From assembly GCF_003591175.1 (NCBI RefSeq), contig NZ_QYYG01000001.1, forward strand, positions 1,674,001 to 1,738,000: a stretch of DNA of 64,000 nucleotides, written 5' to 3'. Below are positions 8,500 to 16,753 of this stretch, piece after piece. The DNA comes from Serratia inhibens (GTDB lineage Bacteria > Pseudomonadota > Gammaproteobacteria > Enterobacterales > Enterobacteriaceae). The number at the start of each line of letters is the position of its first letter. Within the stretch, counting starts at the first letter, position 1. Below the pieces are notes generated by a model. It searched no databases and was not told the DNA's origin. It saw only the letters and a program-made list of their open reading frames with translations. The position numbers and the translations under genes were made by a program.

Positions 8500-8521
8500 G
8501 CATGCGGGTTGCCCCGCATGC
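8500..8521 (-). promoter_or_regulatory. Intercistronic hairpin after the major pilin
   Basis: A perfect 9-base GC-rich stem (GCATGCGGG and its complement) with a 4-base loop lies in the 83-base gap between the major pilin and the next gene. No run of U follows on the minus strand, so it looks like an mRNA-stabilising or attenuating hairpin rather than a full terminator. Such a structure would keep major-pilin expression far above the rest of the operon. Confidence 0.6.
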
Positions 8522-8551
8522 AATTAACTGTGCGAATTAATCGCCGTGGGC

Positions 8552-9076
8552 TTATTGGTACGCCAGGGTAAAGTCAGCAACAGAGTTGAATTCGCCCGGG
8601 GTGATGGCAGCAGAAGCACCGTCGCCCTGCAGGTGTGCGCTGAAGCGCAGAGTCGCCTGGCCGTCTTCAATTTTTTGCGCCTTGCTGGCTTTGGTCAATG
8701 GCAGCAGTTTACCGTCGAGGTCGTTGATAGCGATGCTGGCACCGCGTGCAGTACCTTTCATTGCCAACAGGCCAGGAGCCGCTTCAGACTCGGTACCGCT
8801 AAAGGTGGTGGTCACGTCTTTAGCCGTTTGCAGATCACAACCTACCAGCTTGATCAGGATGTCCTGCGGTGTAGACTTGCCACCGTTTTTCAGCTGTGCA
8901 GAGGCGATATCACCCAACTTCACGGTCTGATCCAGGCTACCTGGTTCGATAGAGCACGGTGCATCAATGATAGAACCTTTAAAGGTTACGGTGCCGGAAC
9001 CCTGGTTAGCGGCGTTAGCCATAGAGATAGTACCCAGAGTCATTACGGCTGCCAGCATGATTTTGTTCAGTTTCAT
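8552..9076 (-). CDS. Major fimbrial subunit (FimA/MrpA type)
   Basis: A protein of 174 aa with signal peptide 1-22 (cut SMANA before ANQGSG). The mature pilin has Cys41 in IIDAPCSIEPGSLDQ, Cys80 in IKLVGCDLQ, the TFSGTES turn, and a C-terminal FTLAYQ strand. It is the first gene of the minus-strand operon, just after a long AT-rich control region, and a strong hairpin separates it from the rest; both are usual for the rod subunit. A GGAA element lies before the ATG. Confidence 0.93.
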   Translation of the reverse strand: MKLNKIMLAAVMTLGTISMANAANQGSGTVTFKGSIIDAPCSIEPGSLDQTVKLGDIASAQLKNGGKSTPQDILIKLVGCDLQTAKDVTTTFSGTESEAAPGLLAMKGTARGASIAINDLDGKLLPLTKASKAQKIEDGQATLRFSAHLQGDGASAAITPGEFNSVADFTLAYQ

Positions 9077-9478
9077 TGTGTTAATTCCATATATACAATT
9101 AGTTTAATAAAGAAAGAGTCCTTGTGCTTACGCAGCCACCCTTTATTTGTTCACGTTCGCCAACACAGAGAATCTTGCTACCCCCCTGTTTTGGCGATGT
9201 GAAAATGATACCCCCGCCAAAAGCAAAACAGCAAAATAAACTAAATAAGTTAAAATTTACAACATTAAAATCTGAAAAAATGATATTAATTATATTTTTA
9301 TACTAAAAATTATCAAAATAATGGCAGCAACAAGATTATTACACCAGAATAAAAACAATAAATTATCGTCAATGGAAAAATCTTATGGCGGCAATAAGAT
9401 TTTTCTTGAAAACCAAGTCATCTGGGTTAGGATATCGGCTAACAACAACACCTGCCAATCCACATAAAACTTATAAAT
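9077..9478. promoter_or_regulatory. AT-rich divergent control region, fimbriae and ToxR-like regulator
   Basis: This 402-base region separates the fimbrial operon (minus) from its likely regulator (plus). It is very AT-rich from about 9225, as expected of a horizontally acquired, H-NS-bound promoter. An inverted repeat of 8 bases (TTTTGGCG, 9189-9196, and its complement at 9215-9222) flanks an 18-base spacer. A 10-base perfect stem (AAAAATCTTA) lies at 9376-9404. A direct repeat is listed separately. I cannot fix a unique -10/-35 pair. Confidence 0.6.
9321..9404 (+). repeat. Direct repeat pair, candidate regulator-binding sites
   Basis: Two 20-base copies lie at 9321-9340 (ATGGCAGCAACAAGATTATT) and 9385-9404 (ATGGCGGCAATAAGATTTTT). 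They differ at three positions and begin 64 bases apart. Winged-helix regulators of the OmpR/ToxR type bind direct repeats, and the gene 75 bases downstream encodes one. Binding is inferred. Confidence 0.5.
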
Positions 9479-10297
9479 ATGAAATACATAATAAACAAAA
9501 TCGTTGTTTTCAACTCTGAAGAATTGACATTGTTTCTGTACGAGAATAACCAGGTTGTCACCAGGCTGACTAAACCGGCAAGCCGGTTATTGTTGGAGTT
9601 AATACAGAACAACAAGAAAAACATTACCCGGGATGATCTTCTTGAAAGGGTATGGACCACTTATGGTTTCACCGCCTCTAATGCCGGCTTAAATAATTAC
9701 ATTAGTGAGCTGCGTAAGGCATTCGCACTTTTGGGGTTAGCGAACGAAATTATCGTGACCATTCCTAAACTGGGGTTTCGCTTTGAAGGCTATATTGATC
9801 TCATCAATCCTTACGCAGAGGAAGCAGATATAACTTCGTCCGCAGAAGAAACAGAGGAAAAGAATAGGGTTGACGAGAGTGAAAACGGTGAGGAGACAGT
9901 TAACCGCCCGATAAAATACTCTTCAAAAGCCAAAACAAAGTGGTTAATTACTGCTCTTGGATTGGCCGGTGTTTTTATATTAACAGTCACCACTCTTATT
10001 AAGTGGGAGGACAGTGACGACTCCCATCCGCATCAAAAAATATTCAAATTTAATAGCTGCGATGTCTATGGCGTGGGAAAAATAGATAGCAAAGATGACT
10101 TGAGAATGAATATTGAGGGCATTCTGAATCGAGAAGGTATTGATTGCCTACATAGCTCAGGTGATGTTTTTTACATCGAGGACAGGCTTAATAAAAAAGA
10201 CGTACGGGCTAGTTTAATTTCCTTTTGTAATAAAAATAAAAACAATCATTACGACGCCTGTTTCAATATAAAAAACCAGAGAAACACTACAAAATGA
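9479..10297 (+). CDS. ToxR/MarT-like membrane-anchored transcription regulator
   Basis: A protein of 272 aa. Residues 1-105 form an OmpR/ToxR-type winged helix, with LLERVWTTYGFTASNAGLNNYISELRKAF as recognition region and VTIPKLGFRFEG as wing. An acidic linker (112-143) leads to one membrane segment (about 154-175) and a periplasmic part with several cysteines. It is divergent from the fimbrial operon and probably controls it, as MarT-, ToxR- or PsaE-type proteins control neighbouring adhesins. Its stop overlaps the next start (ATGA). High AT and Lys/Asn content suggest transfer together with the fimbrial genes. Confidence 0.85.
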   Translation: MKYIINKIVVFNSEELTLFLYENNQVVTRLTKPASRLLLELIQNNKKNITRDDLLERVWTTYGFTASNAGLNNYISELRKAFALLGLANEIIVTIPKLGFRFEGYIDLINPYAEEADITSSAEETEEKNRVDESENGEETVNRPIKYSSKAKTKWLITALGLAGVFILTVTTLIKWEDSDDSHPHQKIFKFNSCDVYGVGKIDSKDDLRMNIEGILNREGIDCLHSSGDVFYIEDRLNKKDVRASLISFCNKNKNNHYDACFNIKNQRNTTK

Positions 10298-10758
10298 CGA
10301 AGTTACTAATGGTACTTAATGGGTTTCTTTTTTTGCTGTTTTTTTCATTCAGCATGCATGCAGAAGAACCCTTCAAATGCACATCTCAGTATAAAACCTT
10401 GGTAGAAAAGGATAATGACTACACACTGTTTGATGGTCGTCTCACCCTATTTCTGAAAGATGAACATGAGGGTTTTTTCAGCCTGTCCGGAAAGGTTTCA
10501 ACCAAAGAAAAAAATTACCTGTTGGTCAGGAAAAGCTATTTTACCCTCGCCCAGCATGAGGTTAATCAGGTCAAGCAGGCGACGATCACCAAGGTGATAA
10601 AGCACCCTAGCGACACCACACCAGACCCTCTTTGGCTGGCCGATATTTTACCAGAGCTACCAGGGATAGATTTTCATATAGAAATATGGCGCCTAAAGGA
10701 TAACCTTATGATGGTGAAGTCCATCAACACCGGGTATCTCATTTGTGCCAAGAACTGA
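10294..10758 (+). CDS. FidL-like periplasmic/membrane partner of the regulator
   Basis: A protein of 154 aa starting within the stop codon of the ToxR-like gene. The N-terminus is a hydrophobic signal or anchor (residues 4-22, LLMVLNGFLFLLFFSFSMHA). The rest is a small exported domain with cysteines near both ends (FKCTSQ and LICAKN). In Salmonella the pair marT-fidL has the same layout, and ToxR-ToxS and PsaE-PsaF are analogous. It probably stabilises or senses for the regulator; family placement is tentative. Confidence 0.6.
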   Translation: MTKLLMVLNGFLFLLFFSFSMHAEEPFKCTSQYKTLVEKDNDYTLFDGRLTLFLKDEHEGFFSLSGKVSTKEKNYLLVRKSYFTLAQHEVNQVKQATITKVIKHPSDTTPDPLWLADILPELPGIDFHIEIWRLKDNLMMVKSINTGYLICAKN

Positions 10759-10771
10759 TAATTTATCTCAA

Positions 10772-10821
10772 AGAGAAAAATTAGCGCGGGTTATCACCAG
10801 GGTAACCCGCCGCTTTTCTCG
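10772..10821. terminator. Bidirectional terminator between fidL-like gene and dusC
   Basis: A stem of GCGGGTTA with its complement (10786-10793, 10803-10810) is extended by an outer GAGAAAA/TTTTCTC pairing. This gives A and T runs on both sides, so it can serve both converging genes. Confidence 0.75.
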
Positions 10822-10823
10822 CT

Positions 10824-11753
10824 TCAGCGGCAAATCACCCGCGCAATGTCCTTCGAGTTGGTCAGAGCGCGCACTTCGCCGAACAGCTCCGTCGCCTCGG
10901 CATACTCTTTGCGTAAATACCCCAGCCACTGCTTGATACGCGCCACATGATACAGGCCGGTGTCGCCCTGCTTTTCCAGATGAACGTATTTTTGCAGCAG
11001 CTGCACCACCTGCGGCCACGGCATGCGCGGTTCGTTGTATTTCACCACCCGGCTCAGGTTCGGCACGTTTAATGCGCCTCGCCCCAGCATCACCGCGTCA
11101 CAGCCGGTAGTTTGCAGGCAGTCTTGCGCGCTTTGGTAATCCCAGATTTCGCCGTTGGCGATCACCGGAATGGTCAGCCGCTTGCGGATCTCGCCAATCG
11201 CCGCCCAGTTAATGCGCTCGGCCTTGTAGCCGTCCTCTTTGGTACGGCCATGCACCGCCAGCTCGGTGGCACCCGCCTGTTGTACCGCGTCGGCGATTTC
11301 AAAACTGCGGCTGTCGCTGTCCCACCCCAGGCGTACCTTTACCGTTACCGGCAGATGATCCGGCACCGCCGCACGCATCGCTTTGGCGCCCTGGTAAATC
11401 AGTTCCGGGTCTTTCAGCAAGGTCGCCCCGCCGCCGCTGCCGTTAACCAGCTTGGATGGGCAACCGCAGTTGAGATCGACGCCGTAAGAGCCCAGTTCGA
11501 CCGCGCGGGCGGCGTTTTCCCCCAGCCACTGCGGGTGCTGGCCCAGCAGTTGGATGCGCACCAGCGTGCCGGACGGGGTGCGGCTGGCGTGATGCAGTTC
11601 GGGGCACAGGCGATAGAAAGATTTGGCCGGCAGCAGTTGATCGACCACGCGCAGAAATTCGGTGATGCACAGGTCGTAGTCGTTCACTTCGGTGAGCAGC
11701 TCGCGCACCAAAGAATCGAGAACGCCCTCCATCGGAGCCAATAATACGCGCAT
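10824..11753 (-). CDS. dusC: tRNA-dihydrouridine(16) synthase DusC
   Basis: An FMN-dependent enzyme of 309 aa that reduces uridine to dihydrouridine in the D-loop of tRNA. The N-terminal [17 protein letters not shown] binds FMN. The active-site cysteine is in DLNCGCPSK, followed by [29 protein letters not shown] and VIANGEIWD, the usual Dus blocks. Length and the [13 protein letters not shown] block match the DusC subfamily rather than DusA or DusB. It is a stand-alone housekeeping gene marking the edge of the accessory fimbrial region. Confidence 0.96.
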   Translation of the reverse strand: MRVLLAPMEGVLDSLVRELLTEVNDYDLCITEFLRVVDQLLPAKSFYRLCPELHHASRTPSGTLVRIQLLGQHPQWLGENAARAVELGSYGVDLNCGCPSKLVNGSGGGATLLKDPELIYQGAKAMRAAVPDHLPVTVKVRLGWDSDSRSFEIADAVQQAGATELAVHGRTKEDGYKAERINWAAIGEIRKRLTIPVIANGEIWDYQSAQDCLQTTGCDAVMLGRGALNVPNLSRVVKYNEPRMPWPQVVQLLQKYVHLEKQGDTGLYHVARIKQWLGYLRKEYAEATELFGEVRALTNSKDIARVICR

Positions 11754-11834
11754 GATTACCCCTGCTTAAAAAGACGCGCAATGATACGGGGGAATGCCGG
11801 CATCAGACAAGCGCACGGGGGAATAAAAAGCCGC

Positions 11835-12797
11835 TTAGCTCAACCTGCGCAGGGGCTGCCCGGCGAGAAACGCCTCGATGTCCTCAATCGCCTCGCGGAA
11901 GTAGGTACGGTAGTTGTCATCGGCCACGTAACCCAGGTGCGGCGTCGCCAGCACGTTGGGCAGGCGGCGGAAGATATCGTCCATCGGCAAAGGCTCAACC
12001 TCGAACACGTCCAGCCCGGCGCCGGCGATCCGTTGTTGTTGCAGGGCTTCTATCAATGCCGCCTGATCGACAATCGCCGCGCGCGAGGTGTTGATCAGAT
12101 AGGCGGAAGGTTTCATCGCGGCCAGTTCATCGCGCCCCACCAGCCCACGGCTGCGTTCGCTCAGCACCAAATGGACGGAGACAAAATCGCTCTGCTCGAA
12201 CAGCGCCAGTTTCGACTCGGCCAGCGCAACGCCCTGTTGCCCGGCTCTTTCCGCCGTCAGGTTCTGGCTCCAGGCCAGCACCCGCATGCCGAACGCCTGC
12301 GCCACCTTGGCCATCTGGCTGCCAATCTTGCCCAGCCCCAGCAGGCCCAGCGTTTTGCCTTGCAGGGTGACGCCAAGCGCCTGTTGCCAGGGGCCGTTAT
12401 TGCGCAGCCCGGTATTTTCCGCCACCGTGTGCTTTGCCAGCCCCAGCAGCAGCGCCCAGGTCAGCTCCATCGGCGCGGCCGAGCCGCTGGCGGTGCCGCA
12501 AACCACAATGCCACGTTGTTCGGCAGCGGCCAGATCGATAGAGGCATTGCGCATACCGGAGGTGATCAGCAGTTTTAACTTCGGCAAGCGGGCCAGCAGC
12601 GTGGCGGTGATCGGCGTGCGCTCGCGCATGATCACCAGCATGTCGCAGTCTTGCAGGTGCACCGCCAGCTCCGCCTCGTCGGTAAAATGCTGGCTCATGG
12701 CGAACACCTCAACCCGCCCGGCTAGCGTCGACCAGTCCGCCATGGTGAGTGCCACCTGCTGATAATCATCAAGAATTGCGCACTTCAGTTTCATCAT
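11835..12797 (-). CDS. D-2-hydroxyacid dehydrogenase family protein
   Basis: A protein of 320 aa. The NAD-binding motif LGLLGLGKIGSQMAKVAQAFGM lies in the middle. The catalytic triad is present: Arg in LVLSERSRGL-NTSRAAIVD, Glu in FEVEPLP, and His in LATPHLGY. It should reduce 2-oxoacids or oxidise D-2-hydroxyacids with NAD(P), but the substrate cannot be read from sequence. The gene is single and lies 70 bases from the end of the IS element. Confidence 0.9.
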   Translation of the reverse strand: MMKLKCAILDDYQQVALTMADWSTLAGRVEVFAMSQHFTDEAELAVHLQDCDMLVIMRERTPITATLLARLPKLKLLITSGMRNASIDLAAAEQRGIVVCGTASGSAAPMELTWALLLGLAKHTVAENTGLRNNGPWQQALGVTLQGKTLGLLGLGKIGSQMAKVAQAFGMRVLAWSQNLTAERAGQQGVALAESKLALFEQSDFVSVHLVLSERSRGLVGRDELAAMKPSAYLINTSRAAIVDQAALIEALQQQRIAGAGLDVFEVEPLPMDDIFRRLPNVLATPHLGYVADDNYRTYFREAIEDIEAFLAGQPLRRLS

Positions 12798-12881
12798 CGG
12801 CTCCAGAGAAATTGAGTTACCCCGTCGATCCTAGTACGAAAATTCACTTCCGCCAGACATAAAAATCTATGGTCCCCACCA

Positions 12882-13137
12882 TTTTTGCAACACTGATTTT
12901 TGATTAATGTTGGCTTGCCTAAATCTATCCGGCGTCACTATGGGCATGGATGCCCGCGCCTCGATGAGTTCCGCACCTGATAAGCCTAAAAAGCCACACG
13001 GCTTCAGAGAGCCATTTTTTATGTTAGGTTTTCATCAGGCCGATAGGTCGTTCATGTCATCAATAATCAGTCTTCGCAAAACCAGATTGGGAACTGTTTT
13101 ATTAACGATTAACCTGCCAGTCAGACTGGTGTCATCG
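12882..13137 (-). ncRNA. Candidate bridge/seek RNA region of the IS
   Basis: About 256 noncoding bases lie between the transposase stop and the downstream inverted repeat, far more than on the other side (about 50). IS1111-type elements are known to encode their guide RNA in this 3' noncoding part. Short complementary arms are visible, for example in the stretch ATGGGCATGGATGCCCGCG. I cannot fold it reliably or assign the guide loops, so the limits are approximate and the strand is inferred from the transposase. Confidence 0.5.
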
Positions 13138-14142
13138 TTACCTTTCGAACACGGTCTGCCGGGTTGTGATTGCCCATGCTATCCGGGCCAGCTTGTTGGC
13201 CAGAGCACAACACACTACGCAGGAGTGTTTTCTTGCCAGTTGCGCCCTGACCCAGTCAGCCAGCTTGCCTGACTGATAATCGATTCTCTGGATAAAGACT
13301 CTGGCGCACTGGACAAGTAACCGTCGCAGATTTTTGTCTCCCCGTTTACTTATCCCTAAAAGCGTATTTTTGCCGCCCGTGCTGTACTGTCGTGGTACCA
13401 GGCCGGTTGAGGCCGCAAAATCCCGGCTACAGCCATATTGTTTACCGTCGCTCAGTTGCGATGATAAAACGCTGGCAGTTATCGGCCCAACACCGGGTAT
13501 TGTCTGAAGACGTTGTCCTGTTTCATCGCGACTCAGCTCTTGTTCCAGTGCCGTTTCAAGCTCGGTAATCTGTTCGACAAGGTAAAGATAATGAGCGTGT
13601 AAACGCATCAGCAACTGTGCCAGATAGGGAGGAAGTTCATTCTCTGCAAGGACTGTTGAGAGCCGTTTTATCACTGCGGCTCCGATCGGCATACTGATGC
13701 CAAATTCCAGCAAAAAAGCATGCATCTGATTAGTCGTTTTGACTTTATCTCTGACCAGCGATTCCCTGACCCGGTGAAGTGCCCGCATGGCCTGTTGAGC
13801 TTCGGTTCGTGGTTGTACAAATCGCATGGAGGGACGGGATGCCGCCTCGCATATGGCTTCTGCATCGACAAAATCGTTCTTGTTGCTCTTAACAAAAGGG
13901 CGAACGAATTGCGGAGAAATCAATTTTGCTTCATGGCCTAAATCAGCGATCCGGCGAGCCATAAAATGGGCACCGGCGCAGGCTTCCATTACAACGGTAG
14001 CTGATGTACATCCAGCCAGAAATTCAATGAGTTTGGTACGGGTAAGCTTTTTGCGCAGTAATGCTTTGCCTGATTTATCCTGGCAATGAATGTGAAAAGA
14101 ATGTTTGCCGAGATCGATACCAATAAGCGTGACGTTTTGCAT
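13138..14142 (-). CDS. IS110-family transposase (DEDD recombinase)
   Basis: A protein of 334 aa from the ATG at 14142, which has GGAGAA seven bases upstream; ATGs at 14157 and 14187 are alternatives. The N-terminal RuvC-like DEDD domain shows Asp in LIGIDLGKHSFH, Glu in VVMEACAGAHF, and the paired Asp in KSNKNDFVDAEAI. The C-terminal transposase_20 domain has LQTIPGVGPITASVL and the serine region FAASTGLVPRQYSTGGK. The frame is intact, so the element may be active. Confidence 0.95.
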   Translation of the reverse strand: MQNVTLIGIDLGKHSFHIHCQDKSGKALLRKKLTRTKLIEFLAGCTSATVVMEACAGAHFMARRIADLGHEAKLISPQFVRPFVKSNKNDFVDAEAICEAASRPSMRFVQPRTEAQQAMRALHRVRESLVRDKVKTTNQMHAFLLEFGISMPIGAAVIKRLSTVLAENELPPYLAQLLMRLHAHYLYLVEQITELETALEQELSRDETGQRLQTIPGVGPITASVLSSQLSDGKQYGCSRDFAASTGLVPRQYSTGGKNTLLGISKRGDKNLRRLLVQCARVFIQRIDYQSGKLADWVRAQLARKHSCVVCCALANKLARIAWAITTRQTVFER

Positions 14143-14256
14143 GATGGTCTTCTCCATAAAGAAACACCCTGTCAGCGTACCGCTCACAGGGTGGTGGGGA
14201 CCATCTCATTAGCCACCTATAAAGGTGGCCTGATAGCGTCTTGCAACAGCGCGATA

Positions 14257-15615
14257 TTATTCGCCCGGTTTGCGGCTGCGCGGACGACGTGCCGGCGCGC
14301 CTGAACGCGGTTTGCCATCGCCCTGAGGACGGGCACTGCCGCCGCCACGGTTTTCACGTTGGCCGCTATGGCCGCCGCCGTTACCGCTGCGCTGGCCGCC
14401 ACCGGAGCGTTGACCGCCGCCGTTGCCGCGCCCGCCACCCTGACGGCCGTTGATGATCGGCTCCGCCTTGATGCTTGGGTCCGGCTCGTAGCCTGGTAGG
14501 GCAATACGCGGGATTTCACGCTTCAGCAGGCGCTCGATGTCGCGCAGCAGTTTGTGTTCATCCACGCAGACCAACGAGATAGCCTCACCGGTACGCTCTG
14601 CACGGCCGGTACGGCCGATGCGGTGCACGTAATCTTCCGGCACGTTAGGCAGCTCGTAGTTCACCACGTGCGGCAGTTGGTCGATATCCAGACCGCGCGC
14701 CGCGATGTCGGTTGCCACCAGCACGCGAATTTTGCCGTCTTTAAAATCGGCCAATGCACGGGTACGCGCGCCCTGGCTTTTATTGCCGTGGATCGCCGCG
14801 GCGGTGATGCCGTCTTTGTTCAGCTGCTCGGCCAGGTGGTTGGCGCCGTGCTTGGTGCGGTTGAACACCAATACTTGCTTCCAGTCGCCTTCGCCGATCA
14901 TCTGCGACAGCAGTTCCCGCTTACGCTTCTTGTCGACGAAGTGCACGCTTTGTTCGATCTGCTCGGACGCGGTATTGCGGCGCGCCACTTCCACCGATGC
15001 CGGGTTGTGCAGCAGCTTGTTCGCCAACGCTTTGATGTCGTCGGAGAAAGTCGCTGAGAACAGCAGGTTCTGACGCTTGGCAGGCAGCTTGGCCAGCACG
15101 CGGCGGATATCATGGATAAAGCCCATATCCAGCATGCGGTCAGCTTCGTCCAGCACCAGAATTTCAATTTTGGACAGATCAACCGCGTTCTGGTGTTCCA
15201 GATCCAGCAGGCGACCCGGTGTTGCCACCAGAATGTCGACGCCGCCGCGCAGTTTCATCATCTGCGGGTTGATGCTCACGCCGCCAAACACCACCAGCGA
15301 ACGCAGGCGCAGGTGTTTGCTGTAAGCTTCGACGTTTTCGCCGATCTGCGCCGCCAGTTCACGGGTTGGCGTCAGGATCAGCGCACGTACCGGGCGACGG
15401 CCTTTGATCGGATGATCATGCTTACTCAGCAGCTGCAACAGCGGCAGGGTAAAGCCAGCGGTTTTACCGGTACCGGTCTGTGCGCTGGCCATCAGGTCAC
15501 GACCTTCCAATACAACAGGGATAGCCTGGCGCTGAATTGGCGTAGGTTCGCGATAGCCCTGTTCTTCAACAGCGCGCAGAATTTCAGCACTTAAGCCGAG
15601 AGTTTCAAATGACAT
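14257..15615 (-). CDS. rhlE: ATP-dependent RNA helicase RhlE
   Basis: A DEAD-box helicase of 452 aa acting in ribosome assembly and RNA turnover. Motifs in order: Q motif ([12 protein letters not shown]), [29 protein letters not shown] and HRIGRTGR. After about residue 390 comes a Gly/Arg/Ser-rich, low-complexity tail with [13 protein letters not shown] repeats, as in other enterobacterial RhlE proteins. It is divergent from cecR, as in E. coli, where CecR regulates both. Confidence 0.97.
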   Translation of the reverse strand: MSFETLGLSAEILRAVEEQGYREPTPIQRQAIPVVLEGRDLMASAQTGTGKTAGFTLPLLQLLSKHDHPIKGRRPVRALILTPTRELAAQIGENVEAYSKHLRLRSLVVFGGVSINPQMMKLRGGVDILVATPGRLLDLEHQNAVDLSKIEILVLDEADRMLDMGFIHDIRRVLAKLPAKRQNLLFSATFSDDIKALANKLLHNPASVEVARRNTASEQIEQSVHFVDKKRKRELLSQMIGEGDWKQVLVFNRTKHGANHLAEQLNKDGITAAAIHGNKSQGARTRALADFKDGKIRVLVATDIAARGLDIDQLPHVVNYELPNVPEDYVHRIGRTGRAERTGEAISLVCVDEHKLLRDIERLLKREIPRIALPGYEPDPSIKAEPIINGRQGGGRGNGGGQRSGGGQRSGNGGGHSGQRENRGGGSARPQGDGKPRSGAPARRPRSRKPGE

Positions 15616-15878
15616 AGTAGAGAAAAGCTCCAGATCCCCCCTAACCTAAACAATGTTCGGTGCAGTTTCCTGGGAGGATGATCAGACGGGGCATTAAGCA
15701 TGACCACGAGGGATTTGGCACAAACTGCAGTGCACCAGCGCGGGAGTGTAGCAGAAGTCGCACAAGAAAACGCAATTTTACTGACTGAGAGCACAATATG
15801 CCGGAAATTCAGTACATGCTGAAAGTAACCTTAATTTAAAAATGGTTTATGATTGCATTTCACTCAATCTGGCATAAA

Positions 15879-15900
15879 GTTAATCATATGATTGATTAAC
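15879..15900. promoter_or_regulatory. Palindromic operator, probably for CecR
   Basis: A perfect palindrome with 8-base arms, GTTAATCA and TGATTAAC, around a 6-base centre lies 17 bases upstream of the cecR ATG in the rhlE-cecR gap. Size and symmetry fit a TetR-family dimer, and the position fits auto-repression and control of rhlE. Nothing else is obvious in the remaining 300 bases of the gap. Confidence 0.7.
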
Positions 15901-15917
15901 TTTTGCGAGCACTCTCT

Positions 15918-16607
15918 ATGTCAGGTAATCAAACTGCCGGCCGGGCACGCGGCGAACAGGCGCGCCAGCAGCTGATCGCCGCCGCCATCGAGATGTTCGG
16001 CGAATACGGCATTCAGGGCGCGACCACCCGCGATATCGCCCAGCGCGCCGGGCAGAACATCGCCGCCATTACCTACTACTTCAATTCCAAAGAAGGCCTC
16101 TATCTGGCCGTTGCGCAGTGGATCGCCGATTTTATCCAGCAGGCGTTCCGCCCGTTGGCCGAGGAGATTGACCGCTTCTGGCAACGGCCTGCCGCCGAGC
16201 GCCGGCCGGAACAGTATCTCGCTTACCTGAAAAGCGGGCTGCTGGCGTTCAGCGAACTGATGACCCAACCGCACACGCTGAACCTGAGCAAAATCATGTC
16301 GCGCGAGCAGCTCTCGCCTACCGATGCTTATCCGCTGATCCACCAGCAGGTGATAGCGCCGCTGCATAGCAAACTGTGCCGCCTGTTGGCGGCCTATACC
16401 GGCATCGACGAGCGCTCGACCAAAATCGTGCTGCACACCCACGCGCTGCTCGGCGAGGTGCTGTCGTTTCGCATCGCGCGGGAAACCGTGCGCCGGCAAG
16501 CGGGCTGGCAGCAGATCGGTGCGGCCGAAGCGGCACAGATCAGCGAGGTGCTGACGGAACACATAGATCTTCTGGTTAATGGGCTGCGCCAGCGTTATGG
16601 CGCGTAA
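15918..16607 (+). CDS. cecR: TetR-family regulator CecR
   Basis: A protein of 229 aa from the ATG at 15918; an in-frame TTG at 15903 would add five residues. The N-terminal helix-turn-helix spans GIQGATTRDIAQRAGQNIAAITYYF. The larger C-terminal ligand domain resembles YbiH/CecR. In E. coli CecR controls ybhGFSR and rhlE and affects sensitivity to some antibiotics. Here the gene order is the same. An ERIC element separates it from ybhG. Confidence 0.92.
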   Translation: MSGNQTAGRARGEQARQQLIAAAIEMFGEYGIQGATTRDIAQRAGQNIAAITYYFNSKEGLYLAVAQWIADFIQQAFRPLAEEIDRFWQRPAAERRPEQYLAYLKSGLLAFSELMTQPHTLNLSKIMSREQLSPTDAYPLIHQQVIAPLHSKLCRLLAAYTGIDERSTKIVLHTHALLGEVLSFRIARETVRRQAGWQQIGAAEAAQISEVLTEHIDLLVNGLRQRYGA

Positions 16608-16610
16608 ACC

Positions 16611-16736
16611 CTGCGTATTTCAAGCTACGGCGTTGTTGACTGCGTGCACTCCCCCCAGTCACTTACTTGAGTAAGCTCCTGGGGACTCACGCACTTGTCG
16701 CCTGGCCGTAACGTGAAATTCATTGGGTTTAATCTT
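16611..16736. repeat. ERIC element, standard length
   Basis: About 126 bases with the ERIC core CAGTCACTTACTTGAGTAAG followed by CTCCTGGGGACTCACGC, an imperfect palindrome. It lies within the cecR-ybhG transcript and would fold as a long hairpin in the mRNA. Confidence 0.85.
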
Positions 16737-16753
16737 TATAGGCAGGGAGTGTT

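Larger units (their letters stand above)
12867..14206 (-). mobile_element. IS110-family (IS1111-type) insertion sequence
   Basis: About 1.34 kb. A 13-base inverted repeat, ATGGTCCCCACCA, lies at 12869-12881 with its exact complement at 14192-14204, enclosing a DEDD transposase gene. Inverted repeats of this size are a feature of the IS1111 group, while classical IS110 members lack them. A CT dinucleotide abuts both repeats on their outer sides, possibly the recombination core. No longer target duplication is visible, as usual for this family. The element sits between the dehydrogenase gene and rhlE and seems to break no gene. Confidence 0.88.
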
